IMG/VR virus record: IMGVR_UViG_3300025853_000046
Location: 1 to 64,000 of that record
DNA from: a virus
Reading direction: 5' to 3' (one strand)
DNA: 64,000 bases
The notes under the pieces were generated by a model, which did not search any database, was not told the origin of the DNA, and was given only the letters and a program-made list of their open reading frames with translations. Both the position numbers and the translations under genes were made by a program. This document shows positions 35,701 through 44,205 of this stretch, piece by piece; position 1 is the stretch's first letter, and the number at the start of each line of letters is the position of its first letter.

Positions 35701-36481
35701 CAACATCATTATGTAGGCCATAACCAACAGCCGCTACATTTGTAGCAGTTTTAAGTGGGCCTTGATAAATTGCTATTTTAGTATTTGCGGGGATATTTTC
35801 TTTTAAGGTAGGTGTAAAATAAAAATCATATAAAGTTCCTTCGTGTAGTTCTCTATTTGTAATTTTAACAATTTGATGATTCTTAGGGTCGTCTGCATAA
35901 ATAATAATAAACTCATCTCTCGTCGTAGAATCTACGGAACTTGTTTGCATATCTAATGTTATAATATTACCCGGAGTTTCATATTGATTAACTGCATAAA
36001 CATTAACAAGCGTACCCGAAGGAAAAGTTCTATTCAACACACTTGAACCCTCTTTACCACAAGCACCTACATTTGTAAAAGTAAGAGTTTGATTTGCAGA
36101 AGAACCATCACCATTTGCACCTCCTGTTGTTGAAGCAGATAATTCAAATGTATTAATATTTGTAAAACTTGCCACATAAGCACCTGAAGGTATTCCTGTT
36201 CCTGATACTGCCGCCCCTACTGTTATTGCTGGTATATCCCCAGTAATACTAATTGTAGGGTCATTATTAAAAGTGCAAGTTGCTGTTAAAGTGGCAGAAT
36301 CTTCTGTTAAAATTTCATAACAATGAATTCCTAATGCGGTATCATTACTTGCCCCCTGTGTAATTGCTCTTGGGTTAACAGAAGTTTTTAAATTATATGT
36401 TCCCACTGTGGGTGCATTTGTGAAATCAGTAGGAAAAGGTGTTCCCTCATTCAAAACAAATACTGCATTTTCATTAGCCAT
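29723..36481 (-). CDS. Very large tail tip/hub protein, 2252 aa
   Basis: The longest gene of the window, behind the tape measure and distal tail genes, where siphovirus hub or tip proteins lie. The N-terminus (about residues 60-150) carries a VSGTGIPSGAYVASF / TFELSASTTGG module. The bulk is beta-rich with many Tyr/Asn/Ser. The C-terminal 350 residues (QEQVDQKAKDLLKLYSK, then EVGDKIPHLQPKQVVSVYY) resemble the hub or late-control-D fold of gp27/gp44-like proteins. No peptidase motif was recognised. Confidence 0.7.
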   Translation of the reverse strand: MANENAVFVLNEGTPFPTDFTNAPTVGTYNLKTSVNPRAITQGASNDTALGIHCYEILTEDSATLTATCTFNNDPTISITGDIPAITVGAAVSGTGIPSGAYVASFTNINTFELSASTTGGANGDGSSANQTLTFTNVGACGKEGSSVLNRTFPSGTLVNVYAVNQYETPGNIITLDMQTSSVDSTTRDEFIIIYADDPKNHQIVKITNRELHEGTLYDFYFTPTLKENIPANTKIAIYQGPLKTATNVAAVGYGLHNDVDTSEERHDKYVEVSRPTFYFYEGKTLDPSRKYTLLKTSKSTGAVGLKTVKSVFVTAPVTSGFIIDKGFFTHNGDVIDNNQLNDTLHFTTSSANGVSPRGINTATAQGGTYTFDYTSWTGSSKNYDDTDGSLPTYIRFIDSPTRTQIISVPYSVETSKTVTNKGNMFKASYYDNERMLEHKINNNEGIKVKELIHQTSILDEPTGSLPGLYSRATSTTISVSNLVNQDLRNLLYDGSSAYEPILIGDYYYTISGITAPVDGEQTITVTNRRVITSVAYENISSNGVFTHTNAKAFRHIWSPVVGNMLVGHDIDTTINTNVFRNGIQLTETEADIYNLEYMVDGNLAGFDLRVNRGDKNDGYTELITVPASSYYSGGNTMGSIKGTLSTNKVVFEGSVESIETDIEAGAFKLSISGRDDISKLIGKSLNKNFTYSDEYVYSTVTPFTDSFTSTGLTAVNNTTVLTSNIVPTTGTSTVALTYGDVLYIRYGYGSTTLYVPLGVVGADRASETTGGNITLLTDSLLELDALFDGSGNNIENIYVGNKKLLAGKSLTTHSRDSSATTLYGSADKGYVMKGGGKTFNLTTESTSFSDYNIKNANESPAILLGNKVEGIVATQGTSASPTDTPLGFDIETDMMGSLCNMNVINISPQEQNTIDIEVGYISPIVLGRLDSNTLDTYYTNLSDLGLINTQGLDRGGFLHLLDNKNSSSGSVYGFAPTTFRRIVADDRDSSSVDIYNNYAFRFGIPIFRYNNLSKTSLKYYRNKIHMLSETLKPDYNTYYFDKDISFKGSASAFRIMADTIIARNLNSDFTTSDLANKKDIPITSRGYLPVVGSTTQDITNYPDIFESSLYNLSKVSVETDSWANGLLNAGYTRPKLEYEMDDPSIFNAFLMAPGDMLPESQKRYDNFFNTSLNRNMSDYYLMIKYKSTSSNTTISHSNYKGVSKIDKIQERDFDYFPITNDLSTTPKRFSILKLRHMTVDSYMNEVNYETYKLNSAEESQPSSSAGGAGLLTLPVAYPKSIPEVGYSVYKCNTRSATTDSTTIQVDNIAGINITHNLSAYGGASSVTVNTSLYTNPATDTTGISRYLGEVSSTNSVGPVITLAANCKVVGYTGEIFTADYAWGNGGSAATTLKNANRIKWDNQENPVGHNHNVVLLNTTASYTMINHQSLRRYSGVDNNAPAKYLYKGTVTFSNRATVVVGGTTFNQIRINFPTQSSDSNTVLTHHFIDDGQIVVDNHTTANFNRTYNIMGVEATYITVYEISGATLANDSNAVTVSIVTGIKKEGNIAHPYRMINGAGIVDNITTTDVSIYNDMGLVVVGFSPDEHFGSEAGNQYNVERDIYLQNATNIGTTIDSAFTTRDTTTVNGSTYDYIGFEIPRLLDNHRATSDIDSSGGVQYVPNDNTVRDTSMHKAYAEVLYIPKIDMAATNVSKIEGAEANHHNSEGYIKVIVDFDIENATNTHDETETLMEWIHYVGDLTGKFLYNENDKTLHQILNHNISKLDTTTAFIHYLHIDNYTHGNVGASDIFSVLTIANDTFSSDKKHYVMNNMSGTNVINPKTGKFFTNEKTKTDYTITDCTKEGYTWTKGDHAVQAMYVIAELDGHGSTHLIHRGDSPIFHENTGNKFYPETSYKMHITDGKNTLNTNMLVKYNTYDYATKRYSLIFDEMKTMKGCVSLGETFTISIIGEIKKDVESVKIVSAFSIAPEVDAIVDEIVGEVGTEYTKGTETSQYYLALNYTGQNAFTAINNALSFKDQKLNIDGTNIKIVSNEEAKDYRDIEFNEDENTYKIVSIRKNKSFYDKFNSVEVYGDNVKGVARDRRDINKNREKVKEIYDFSLISQEQVDQKAKDLLKLYSKNSQALTIEVGDKIPHLQPKQVVSVYYPSENIYRSEYVVVEVIKRTGSPTVILLGEYDRDLANTFSMLLSETRNLQGRSQQKVYKSVTSPNIDIQGIRVKFVKATITSSTSALGTSSSVIGFTKTIGFGSGVGL

Positions 36482-37511
36482 CTAAATTTTCCTCCTCAAA
36501 ATCCATATATAAAAGTGTATTTTTAAATTGCGGAATTAAACTATTCATGCTTCTAAATTTATTTCTTGCATTTTTAGTCACCGATATTTCATGGTATTCT
36601 CCCATAAATTGAGTTCTTCGTCGAGTAGCATAATTACTTGCAGTTGCCTCTTGACCTAAATAAATGTCTGAATTAGCAAATGTAAAATTACCCCCCACCG
36701 AATGTTGTCCTTTGACAATTTCATTACCATTGTAAAAAATACTCATTAGGCCAGAACTTTGATAACTTACTGCTATGTGATGAGGAACATCTACATAAGT
36801 TGGCTCTTTAGGTAGGTCTGCATATAGGTGTGTAGAATTACTTGGAGTGTTTGTTATAGAAACCATTGTTAAAGCATTACTACCTAAAGAACTTATTTGC
36901 CCTATTAACAAACCTGTGTTTGTATAAAGATTATCTCCTACTATAAATTCAGCAGAAGAACCTGATAAATTAATAGTTGTGGAACTTACACTACTTACAG
37001 TTCGAGAAGATTTTTTAGCGAAGGGTATATGTTGCGTATATAGATAATCAGTAGGACTTGTAGAAGATTCATTTTTAGGTTCAGGTGCTATTACATAATC
37101 AGTACTTGTAACAGTAGTTGTAGCCCCTCCTATTTTAATAGAAAAACTAATTCTATATTTAGAAGGAGTTATGGGTGTAACACTTCCTGTTGAAAATGGT
37201 TTCAAACTTACAGACATATTAGCATTATAAAATAAAGACATTTCAAGTAAATCTCGGTCTGCCGCTGGAATATAAGCCACGCCTTTCGTTGCTTGAGAAA
37301 GAGATTTTTGACTACCGGAGTAATTATTAGTAGCGTGATTATTAGTTTCATAAGGAGTAATAATAAACTCAGCAGTTATTTCTCCGGTATGCCCCCAAAG
37401 TCCAATACCTTGTGCGGGTGTATTTGAACCATCACCAAAAGGAATTTTTACATACCCATCACACATAACGGGAAATTGAAGCGATTTTCTATCCTTTGAA
37501 TATATCTGCAT
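36474..37511 (-). CDS. Distal tail protein with LamG/concanavalin-like domain
   Basis: 345 aa. The C-terminal half (HHIAVSYQSSGLMSIFYNGNEI ... SDIYLGQEA ... GEYHEISVTKNAR) has the strand order of LamG-type jelly-roll domains, which often bind glycans. Start taken at ATG 37511, 5 nt after the upstream stop. It lies between the hub and another tail protein, so it is probably part of the tail tip and possibly a receptor or glycan binder. Confidence 0.6.
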   Translation of the reverse strand: MQIYSKDRKSLQFPVMCDGYVKIPFGDGSNTPAQGIGLWGHTGEITAEFIITPYETNNHATNNYSGSQKSLSQATKGVAYIPAADRDLLEMSLFYNANMSVSLKPFSTGSVTPITPSKYRISFSIKIGGATTTVTSTDYVIAPEPKNESSTSPTDYLYTQHIPFAKKSSRTVSSVSSTTINLSGSSAEFIVGDNLYTNTGLLIGQISSLGSNALTMVSITNTPSNSTHLYADLPKEPTYVDVPHHIAVSYQSSGLMSIFYNGNEIVKGQHSVGGNFTFANSDIYLGQEATASNYATRRRTQFMGEYHEISVTKNARNKFRSMNSLIPQFKNTLLYMDFEEENLDG

Positions 37512-37516
37512 AGTAA

Positions 37517-38209
37517 TCAACCAAGTGGAGTAAAGGCTTGTCTAAAGGAAAAAGAAAATGTAAGGAAAGGTGAACCGGGTTGAAACTCGGTAGAAAAGTT
37601 TTCTACGAACCCGCCAATACCTGTGTAATTAGTATCTGTTGGGTCTGGAAAAACTGATGCTAATAATGTTGTTTTTCTGTCTAATTCTCTTGAGGAAAAA
37701 TCAAAAGGAATTAAAGGTAGGTCTTCTACTTTTGTTGATTCTGTGACACCTGTATGATAAGCATAATCATCACCGATACGGGATGGGTAAAGAATAACAA
37801 GTTCTGTAAGATTTTGGTGCTTTTGTAAAAATGAAGAATCTACGGATGCGTGAATTAACTGTGCTACTTCGGGTGCTGTCATTACAACTGCTTTAGTCAC
37901 ACCATCAAATTCTTTTACAATATTTTGTTCGGTAATAATTCCACCTATGTTAATTGTTTTATTTGCTATACCTAAATCAATTGCCATCGTAGTAGATTCT
38001 CCTGTAACTAATCCCGAAAGGGGGATAGGAATTGGTGCTACTTGTCTCGTAGTAGAAATAGAAATAGTTTCAGCCTTTAACATAATACGATTTGTTATTG
38101 AACCAGAACTTCCGTCTGTTCGAGATGCAAAATTAAGAAAAACTGCATGGTCGTAACCATATCCTGTATCACTCATGTTTGCCATTAAACTCTTTGTACT
38201 TTCTACCAT
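37517..38209 (-). CDS. Tail protein, probably distal tail (Dit-like)
   Basis: 230 aa, directly behind the tape measure, where the Dit protein is found in siphoviruses. Beta-rich, ending PGSPFLTFSFSFRQAFTPLG. No specific motif, so the role rests on gene order. Confidence 0.5.
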   Translation of the reverse strand: MVESTKSLMANMSDTGYGYDHAVFLNFASRTDGSSGSITNRIMLKAETISISTTRQVAPIPIPLSGLVTGESTTMAIDLGIANKTINIGGIITEQNIVKEFDGVTKAVVMTAPEVAQLIHASVDSSFLQKHQNLTELVILYPSRIGDDYAYHTGVTESTKVEDLPLIPFDFSSRELDRKTTLLASVFPDPTDTNYTGIGGFVENFSTEFQPGSPFLTFSFSFRQAFTPLG

Positions 38210-38213
38210 TTAT

Positions 38214-40289
38214 TCACGCCCTATATCCTCTTGAGTTAAACCTATTCATTTCAATGTTAATTTTATTACCAATCTTTCTCGCAATTTCATTTAATTCTTG
38301 GTCGGAAGCACCGAGTCTACCATTAACATGAACATTAATTGTAGGGCCTAAAGCACTTCGAGTATTGGTATTATTTGTAACAGAAGTTCCTCCGGGGAGT
38401 GTGACTAATTCTGGGCCATTTTCTCCGACCAAAAATTGACCTCCACCTAAAATAGTTCCTCCAGATGCCATACCTTTCGCACTGTTTTCTTTATCGTCTT
38501 TTAATCCACCATATATCATACCTCCAATAGCACCAACACCCATAACAGTGGCTACAGTTGCCAAAGCAGGTGTAGCAATTATTCCAGCCGCCGCTAAACC
38601 AGTTATAATAAGACCTGTACCCAAAGCACCCATTACCGCACCACCACCTACATTACCTGCCTTATCAAGTATAGCATCTTTTAACTCACCTAATTTTCCT
38701 AAAACAGTGCCTATGCCTATAGTAAAAGATGTTACCAAAAGTTTAATATAAAGACCCAATAGCGCACCAAGCACTACTAAAGTTCCTTCTAATATTTTTC
38801 TTGCACCACCTAACATAAGTTTTAAACCCTTTGATATTAATGTATTATCTCCTGTGTATAAACCTTTAATGATATTCCATATACCCTTAAAGTAACTAAT
38901 GAATCCTTCAAATATTACCGTAGCCGCTTGCCATATTAATTCAAAATATATTCTAAATTCAGGCCATTTAACCTTTATGAATTCGGCTATTTTATCCCAA
39001 ATGCCTGTTCTTTTCATAGTATAAACAATAAGACCTATTCCTAATATTACTAATAAAGCGTAGCCCAAGAAAGCAAATGAGGCTTTTAGTGTATTTAACA
39101 TAAGACTTATATTACCTCTTGAAAAAAATGTTCCTAACCCTTTTCTTACCGATGCCAATTTGTCGTCTATTCGCTTTCTAAATTTTTGATACTGTAATTG
39201 TTTCTTTTCAAAATATCCTAAATCTGTAAATTTTCGAGAACCTGCCGCACCGCTTACTTTAAAACCTTTTAATTTTGAATCTTTTATTACAGAACTTCTT
39301 TCCTTAAACGCAATTTGCATGTCAGCATCTAAACCTTCAATAGACTCTCCTAATGTGCTTAATAATTCTCCTACTAAGTCAGACTCTTTTTCTAATTCTT
39401 TTTCTAATTCTTTAGGTAAAAGGCCCGCTTTCAAAGCGGCCACTTGCCTTTCTACTGCCCTTCTCCCACCCGGTACTCTACTTTCTTTTAATCTACCCTC
39501 TAATTTTGTAATCTCAGATTTTGTATCTGATTGTTTGTCAAGTTTAGTTTGTATTAAGGTTTTTCTTATTCTGGCATCAGTCTTTTCGGAAGTAAGACCC
39601 ATTCTTCTTTTCTTCATTCCCCCTATTTCGTCATCGGCCATCAAAATACCGGCTTTAGCCTCAAGATTTTTTCCAAACATTCTTCTCATATTTACGATAG
39701 GGCCTAAACTTTTATCAAAGTTTTTACCTTTAAAATTTTCTTTTACAAATTGTCTTCTCGCTTTAGAAAGAATTTTTTCATCTGCTTTTCTTGCAGTTTC
39801 TTGAACACCCCTAAATCTTTTTTGTGTTACATTCAGTGCCTCAGTCAAAGACATGGTTTTCATTAAATGTTTAATTGAAGCATCTTTGTAAAATTTTTCC
39901 TTTTCAAGAAAACTTAATTCACCCTTTTTATCTTTTTTAATTGATGTTTCAAGATTATACAATCTGCGTTGAATAGATTCTCTTTTCTTTAGACTCTCAA
40001 TCATTTCTTGTTCAGCCTTAAGGTCAGCGTTTCTCGCTACAACTAAGTATTTAAACACCAACAACATAGAAGAAAGTTGTTGCATTAATTGATAAACGCC
40101 GGGAATACCAGCACTTGCTCTTGTCACAATACTTCTTATGATACCACCTTTATTACCAATAGAAGACAAGTCAGCCAAACGCTGAACCATGTCTTTAGAT
40201 GTATTTTCTGTTTCCAGAAGAAGTGAATTAATATCTTCCATTCCACCCTTGATTGAATCAAGTTCACGGCGTAATTTATTCATATCCAT
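38214..40289 (-). CDS. Tape measure protein
   Basis: Sets tail length and passes DNA. 691 aa with a helical, charged N-terminal 390 residues, hydrophobic segments (about 405-425 and several around 495-600 rich in Gly/Ala), and a C-terminal segment GGGQFLVGENGPELVTLPGG typical of tape measure proteins. It follows the tail assembly chaperones, as in siphoviruses. ATG 40289, although M3 is an alternative start. Confidence 0.85.
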   Translation of the reverse strand: MDMNKLRRELDSIKGGMEDINSLLLETENTSKDMVQRLADLSSIGNKGGIIRSIVTRASAGIPGVYQLMQQLSSMLLVFKYLVVARNADLKAEQEMIESLKKRESIQRRLYNLETSIKKDKKGELSFLEKEKFYKDASIKHLMKTMSLTEALNVTQKRFRGVQETARKADEKILSKARRQFVKENFKGKNFDKSLGPIVNMRRMFGKNLEAKAGILMADDEIGGMKKRRMGLTSEKTDARIRKTLIQTKLDKQSDTKSEITKLEGRLKESRVPGGRRAVERQVAALKAGLLPKELEKELEKESDLVGELLSTLGESIEGLDADMQIAFKERSSVIKDSKLKGFKVSGAAGSRKFTDLGYFEKKQLQYQKFRKRIDDKLASVRKGLGTFFSRGNISLMLNTLKASFAFLGYALLVILGIGLIVYTMKRTGIWDKIAEFIKVKWPEFRIYFELIWQAATVIFEGFISYFKGIWNIIKGLYTGDNTLISKGLKLMLGGARKILEGTLVVLGALLGLYIKLLVTSFTIGIGTVLGKLGELKDAILDKAGNVGGGAVMGALGTGLIITGLAAAGIIATPALATVATVMGVGAIGGMIYGGLKDDKENSAKGMASGGTILGGGQFLVGENGPELVTLPGGTSVTNNTNTRSALGPTINVHVNGRLGASDQELNEIARKIGNKINIEMNRFNSRGYRA

Positions 40290-40293
40290 TTAA

Positions 40294-40865
40294 TCACATC
40301 TTTGATTTTTGCTTTGCATTTTCCATAACCTTCATTTCTTCTTCCTTTGAGATAGAAAACATAATCATAAAATCCCGAACCATAGAATACGGCATTTGGT
40401 ATGCCTCGGCCGGAGTAATACTAAGTTCCTTTGCCAAGATATATAAAGTTATCCGAGAAGCGGTAACTGGAGAATCTATTTTTCCCCCACTTAAGGCTGT
40501 TCGGTAGGTTCTTTTAAATCTTCATCCCCCTCAAGAGCGAAAGGGTCGGGTAAGATTTCTTTAATTTGATTACCAACATAAGGAGTAAGTCTAATAAATT
40601 CAACTGGTGATAATACAGGTTCTGTTTTATCAACGAATGCCTCCCAAAGATAACGGAATAGTGTATCCATTTCAAGAGAAATGTCTTGTGTGCGTGAATT
40701 TAAATTAATAAGTTTAGCCTGTGCCTTCTCCAGTTGTAAGAAAGTAGGTTCTTTAATCCAGACCTTGAGGTATTCATCACTGTCAGGGGCTACACGAATG
40801 TAATGCAATACACTTTCACTTGTCGCAAATAGGGCTGATTTATTCTTTACTGTCTTTTTATCCAT
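40294..40865 (-). CDS. Tail assembly chaperone, long form by -1 frameshift (gpGT-like)
   Basis: The 0-frame gene 40491-40865 can be extended by a -1 shift at T TTA AAA (40512-40518). After 118 codons in frame 0 the ribosome would continue in -1 for 72 residues to the TGA at 40294-40296. The extension contains LYILAKELSITPAEAYQMPY and ends EEEMKVMENAKQKSKM, much like T-domains of phage chaperones. It fills the 200-nt gap before the tape measure gene, which otherwise holds no gene. Direct evidence of shifting is not available. Confidence 0.8.
40491..40865 (-). CDS. Tail assembly chaperone, short form (gpG-like)
   Basis: 124 aa, helical with an acidic C-terminus, between tail tube and tape measure as in lambda-type tail operons. 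KVWIKEPTFLQLEKAQ resembles the core of tail chaperones that bind tape measure and tube. SD AAGGTGAT lies upstream at about 40868-40877. Terminates at TAA 40491 when no frameshift occurs. Confidence 0.75.
   Translation of the reverse strand: MDKKTVKNKSALFATSESVLHYIRVAPDSDEYLKVWIKEPTFLQLEKAQAKLINLNSRTQDISLEMDTLFRYLWEAFVDKTEPVLSPVEFIRLTPYVGNQIKEILPDPFALEGDEDLKEPTEQP
40512..40518 (-). promoter_or_regulatory. -1 frameshift slippery heptamer T TTA AAA
   Basis: On the - strand GAT TTA AAA GAA is read in frame 0. The X XXY YYZ pattern with X=T, Y=A, Z=A is among the most efficient known slippery sequences. The -1 frame is closed just upstream by TGA and open downstream for 72 codons. Confidence 0.85.
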
Positions 40866-40910
40866 AGGTAATCACCTTGTTAATAACTACGCAAGGGTTG
40901 GTCTTTAAAC

Positions 40911-42557
40911 TTATCCTTGAATAATCCAATTTGTTGCATGAGTACACGAATGTAACTCAAGAGGTTGAATAGTCCAATTAACTGTAATTGGGCCTTTGTC
41001 ATTTGTAAGTGGGAAGTCTGCATTTGTCACCATGAAGTCCTTGAAAACCATTGACAAAGTTTCATCATTGGTTGTAGTGTCTTTGACAAAGTTAATTTTA
41101 ATTTGATTGCCGTCAGTTCCCGATAGAGAAGTAGCGGCATTATTACGCAGTTCCTCGAAAAGAAGATTGTCAGTGACTAAACCTGTAAAGGAAAGACTGT
41201 AAGTTCTTTGACCGGGAATATGTGTTTGACTGTTCTTATCGTAGCGACCAATAAATCTCTTTGGTTGTAGGCTATTTGAAATATCCAAAGTCATGTTCTC
41301 AATACGAATATAGTCCTGCCCAAACATCTCAATTGTTCCATCGGAGAAGAAAAAAGGTCGTAATTGTTCTTCACTAATATTTGCTTGACCGCCTTTAGGA
41401 GAACCAAAGTTAACCCAATCTTGAAGGTCGGTAGTTTTGTTGGCAGTCACATAATTATTAGGTGCAGTAAATGTATTTTTTGAGTTAAAATTAACATTCA
41501 TTTTAACTTCCTGCCCAGCATCTGCTGTAATATTAAGACTTTCAACTTGACAGCCGGGGTAAATCTTAGAATAAACTGTTTCCGAAATATTTCTTGCTAC
41601 ACCGTTCACAGTGGTTGAAGTAATATCAACTTCTTCCGTAGCCATACTTGCTGGCTTTTTAAGTGTGTATTCGAGAGCAAACGAAGGTAAAATGTGAGAA
41701 TTATTTTCACTAAAGGTGTATGTAATTTTATTTGTTTGAGTATGATTAACTGCCTTTAAATCCGAAGCATCATAATCATCCGGAACACGCTGAATAGGTG
41801 GGCAAATAGTAGTGCCTACAACACGGTAAAATCTTTTTCCACCCGGACTTGAACTTGCAGAATCATAAATAAAGTTATTACCACTTGCACCCGAACCTGC
41901 AATATTAGTCACGGTATTAAAAGATTTATCCGAATCAACAGAAGGTAGTGTGACGGCTGTTTCATTTGTCACTGTTGTAATATCCATATCCCCTAATGCG
42001 TAGTAAAGCCATGAAAAGTTATTTGCAGATAGAGAAAAAGAACCACCGGAGGTAGTTTCTGCACCCTTAAATTGATAAGCCATATTTCGAGTTCCCGAAG
42101 AAAGTGCAATTTGTTTCATTTCAATTGCGGTAGAAGGAATTGTTACTTGGTCTGTAAGTCCAATCCAAGTATCAGAAAGAAGTCGGGGGTTGGAACTATC
42201 TTTAGGTGCTGGAACAGGTGCGCCAAGTCCCTTAATAATACCATAGTAATTTTCAGCAGTTGTTGTCATACCCGCAATCACACTGTCATTAAAAGTAATA
42301 GTAGTAGCGGTATTTGAAGTAATAATTGTTTTGTCTTGAAAGGTGTCGTCGGCATCTAAATATAATTCTAATTCACAGCCACGATATAAATTTGTCACTA
42401 AACTAAATTCGTCAGTAAAATCCGAACCAAGTAAAACTGTTAATGTATTACCATTATCTGTTTCTCCACCGGCTTCAAACTTACCTAAATATATATCTTG
42501 TTCAGGTATCATAGATACCATCGCCCCACTGTCCATCCAAATTTCATTACTTACCAT
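40911..42557 (-). CDS. Major tail tube protein
   Basis: 548 aa, beta-rich, Thr/Asn-rich. Its position between the head-completion gene and the tail chaperones is that of the tail tube. The segment HIPGQRTYSLSFTGLVTDN and the final FPLTNDKGPITVNWTIQPL fit tube-type beta barrels. It is longer than usual (150-300), so it may carry extra surface domains. SD GGTGATT just before ATG 42557. Confidence 0.7.
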   Translation of the reverse strand: MVSNEIWMDSGAMVSMIPEQDIYLGKFEAGGETDNGNTLTVLLGSDFTDEFSLVTNLYRGCELELYLDADDTFQDKTIITSNTATTITFNDSVIAGMTTTAENYYGIIKGLGAPVPAPKDSSNPRLLSDTWIGLTDQVTIPSTAIEMKQIALSSGTRNMAYQFKGAETTSGGSFSLSANNFSWLYYALGDMDITTVTNETAVTLPSVDSDKSFNTVTNIAGSGASGNNFIYDSASSSPGGKRFYRVVGTTICPPIQRVPDDYDASDLKAVNHTQTNKITYTFSENNSHILPSFALEYTLKKPASMATEEVDITSTTVNGVARNISETVYSKIYPGCQVESLNITADAGQEVKMNVNFNSKNTFTAPNNYVTANKTTDLQDWVNFGSPKGGQANISEEQLRPFFFSDGTIEMFGQDYIRIENMTLDISNSLQPKRFIGRYDKNSQTHIPGQRTYSLSFTGLVTDNLLFEELRNNAATSLSGTDGNQIKINFVKDTTTNDETLSMVFKDFMVTNADFPLTNDKGPITVNWTIQPLELHSCTHATNWIIQG

Positions 42558-42573
42558 TTTTAATCACCTTTTA

Positions 42574-43167
42574 TTACAAACTGTTGGCGAATCTCTTCAT
42601 AGTCACATTTATTCTATATCCAAATATTCTTGATTTTTTATCATTAGCGTCAGTTCGACTTCCCAGTATAAGATGTTTAATGTTTTCTTCTAAACTACCC
42701 GCACTTCGGAACCAGCCCCTCCGGTTTGTTTCAATGATGTATCGCACTATCTTATAAAGGTTTTCTATTCTGTCACGACCAAAAGTAGAACCCGTAGGTG
42801 CAACTCTCGCATTATCATTAGTCCGTCTATCATCTTGTTTTGTCCTAATACTTACAGACATTTCATGTGTTTCATTTCTTACAGACCAATCACGAGTAGG
42901 ATATTCAACAGTTTGAGAGTTTTGCATTACAGCAATAACATCTAAAGAAGGTGTAACTCCGTCTGCTGTAACTTCTGAAGCCGCACTAATTCTTACTTTA
43001 TTACCACCTCTTCCCGGCTTTGCTGTATTACGAGTAGAACTCATATCTCGTATATCCATAATCTGAGGTTTAACTCTATGAATTGCAGGAATAGCAGAAC
43101 CTAAAGCAGTAACAGCGGTATTCCAATATTCGTCAAGTAGTGTAACTAAATATGTAACTTCATCCAC
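42574..43167 (-). CDS. Head-tail joining/tail terminator-like protein
   Basis: 197 aa. A helical start (VTYLVTLLDEYWNTAV) is followed by beta strands and a C-terminal FGYRINVTMKRFANSL strand, similar in layout to tail terminator or completion proteins that precede the tube gene. Assignment is by position and fold impression. It overlaps the upstream gene by 8 nt. Confidence 0.5.
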   Translation of the reverse strand: MDEVTYLVTLLDEYWNTAVTALGSAIPAIHRVKPQIMDIRDMSSTRNTAKPGRGGNKVRISAASEVTADGVTPSLDVIAVMQNSQTVEYPTRDWSVRNETHEMSVSIRTKQDDRRTNDNARVAPTGSTFGRDRIENLYKIVRYIIETNRRGWFRSAGSLEENIKHLILGSRTDANDKKSRIFGYRINVTMKRFANSL

Positions 43168-44002
43168 GATTTCTCCTCTCCCTTAATTCTCTTTCTGTAA
43201 TCTCTTCCTCATAGTCTTCGGTTGTTCCATATCCGCCCATTACCTCATCATCTACACCCATTCCGTAGTCCATACTTTCCGCATACCATTTGTCATAAAT
43301 AATTTCTTGAACTAATGACATATCTTTTAATGAAGTTTCTGCCTGTAGTTCGGCAGTTCTTTGTAATATAATTTGTTTCAATAATATAATTTCTTTATCA
43401 CCTGTATCTCTTATATCTATCCCCATTTCATAAGCAATATCAGGCCAAGTTAAATTACCAATTCCCTCCATATTTTTTAATTCAACACTATCCATATTAT
43501 AAATTAATTGGTCTAAAGTATCAATAAACTTTTCAGAAATAGACATTCTGTTCTGCGTGTTTTTTCTATCCATTTCTAATTCAAATAAATAATTATTAAT
43601 TAGTTCAAGCATTTCTTCTAACTGTTCTGATAAAATTTCTATATCACTAACATTTACTCTTCTTTTTTCCTTTTCAATTTTATGTTGAGTTAATAAATTA
43701 AGTATTTTATCGGGTTCTAATTGTAGGATTAATGGAGATAATTCAACTAATAAACCATTTGCGCTATCATATGTCAAGGCAATTTCTTCCACATATCTTT
43801 GAGTAACTTTAATATATTTTAAAACTTTAGGATAACCATTAACAATATTATTAATATTATTTGTAACAATATTTTTTAAATATTTTTCAATTTCCACTAC
43901 TTTATATTCAGGTATCTTAGGAGGTATAAAATCATCAGACAATGGGTTATTTTCAGGTTCTATGTCCTGTATTTCTATCTTTAAAATTGACTCCCAAATC
44001 AT
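43160..44002 (-). CDS. Late protein, 280 aa, MIWESILK start
   Basis: Begins MIWESILKIEI, the recurrent N-terminal motif. The body is Leu/Ile/Glu-rich and helical (long helices about residues 35-210), with an acidic/Gly/Tyr-rich C-terminus. No family recognised. It sits in the head-tail connector region. Confidence 0.7.
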   Translation of the reverse strand: MIWESILKIEIQDIEPENNPLSDDFIPPKIPEYKVVEIEKYLKNIVTNNINNIVNGYPKVLKYIKVTQRYVEEIALTYDSANGLLVELSPLILQLEPDKILNLLTQHKIEKEKRRVNVSDIEILSEQLEEMLELINNYLFELEMDRKNTQNRMSISEKFIDTLDQLIYNMDSVELKNMEGIGNLTWPDIAYEMGIDIRDTGDKEIILLKQIILQRTAELQAETSLKDMSLVQEIIYDKWYAESMDYGMGVDDEVMGGYGTTEDYEEEITERELRERRNRG

Positions 44003-44205
44003 TCAAAAGCCTCCTCAATTCTTCTTTGAATAACTTGAACAACTTCCTGTTCGATAATCTGTTCCATTATTTCATCGCTCATTTTTTCACCCAAAGTTCT
44101 TTCGGTGTAGTCCTGTATATCCTCATTTTGCTGAACAACAGTTTCTAATATAGTCTCCATATCGAGTTGAACCATTCGCATTTTTTCTAAAATTTTACGA
44201 AACAT
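43999..44205 (-). CDS. Small helical protein, 68 aa
   Basis: Begins MFRKILEK, only loosely like the operon's N-terminal motif. One or two Glu/Gln-rich helices, probably coiled coil. Overlaps both neighbours by 4 and 11 nt. Confidence 0.6.
   Translation of the reverse strand: MFRKILEKMRMVQLDMETILETVVQQNEDIQDYTERTLGEKMSDEIMEQIIEQEVVQVIQRRIEEAFE

Noticed and set aside
29723-36481. Several + strand ORFs opposite the hub gene
   Set aside because: Low-complexity antisense reading frames with no SD and no homology. The - strand gene is continuous.
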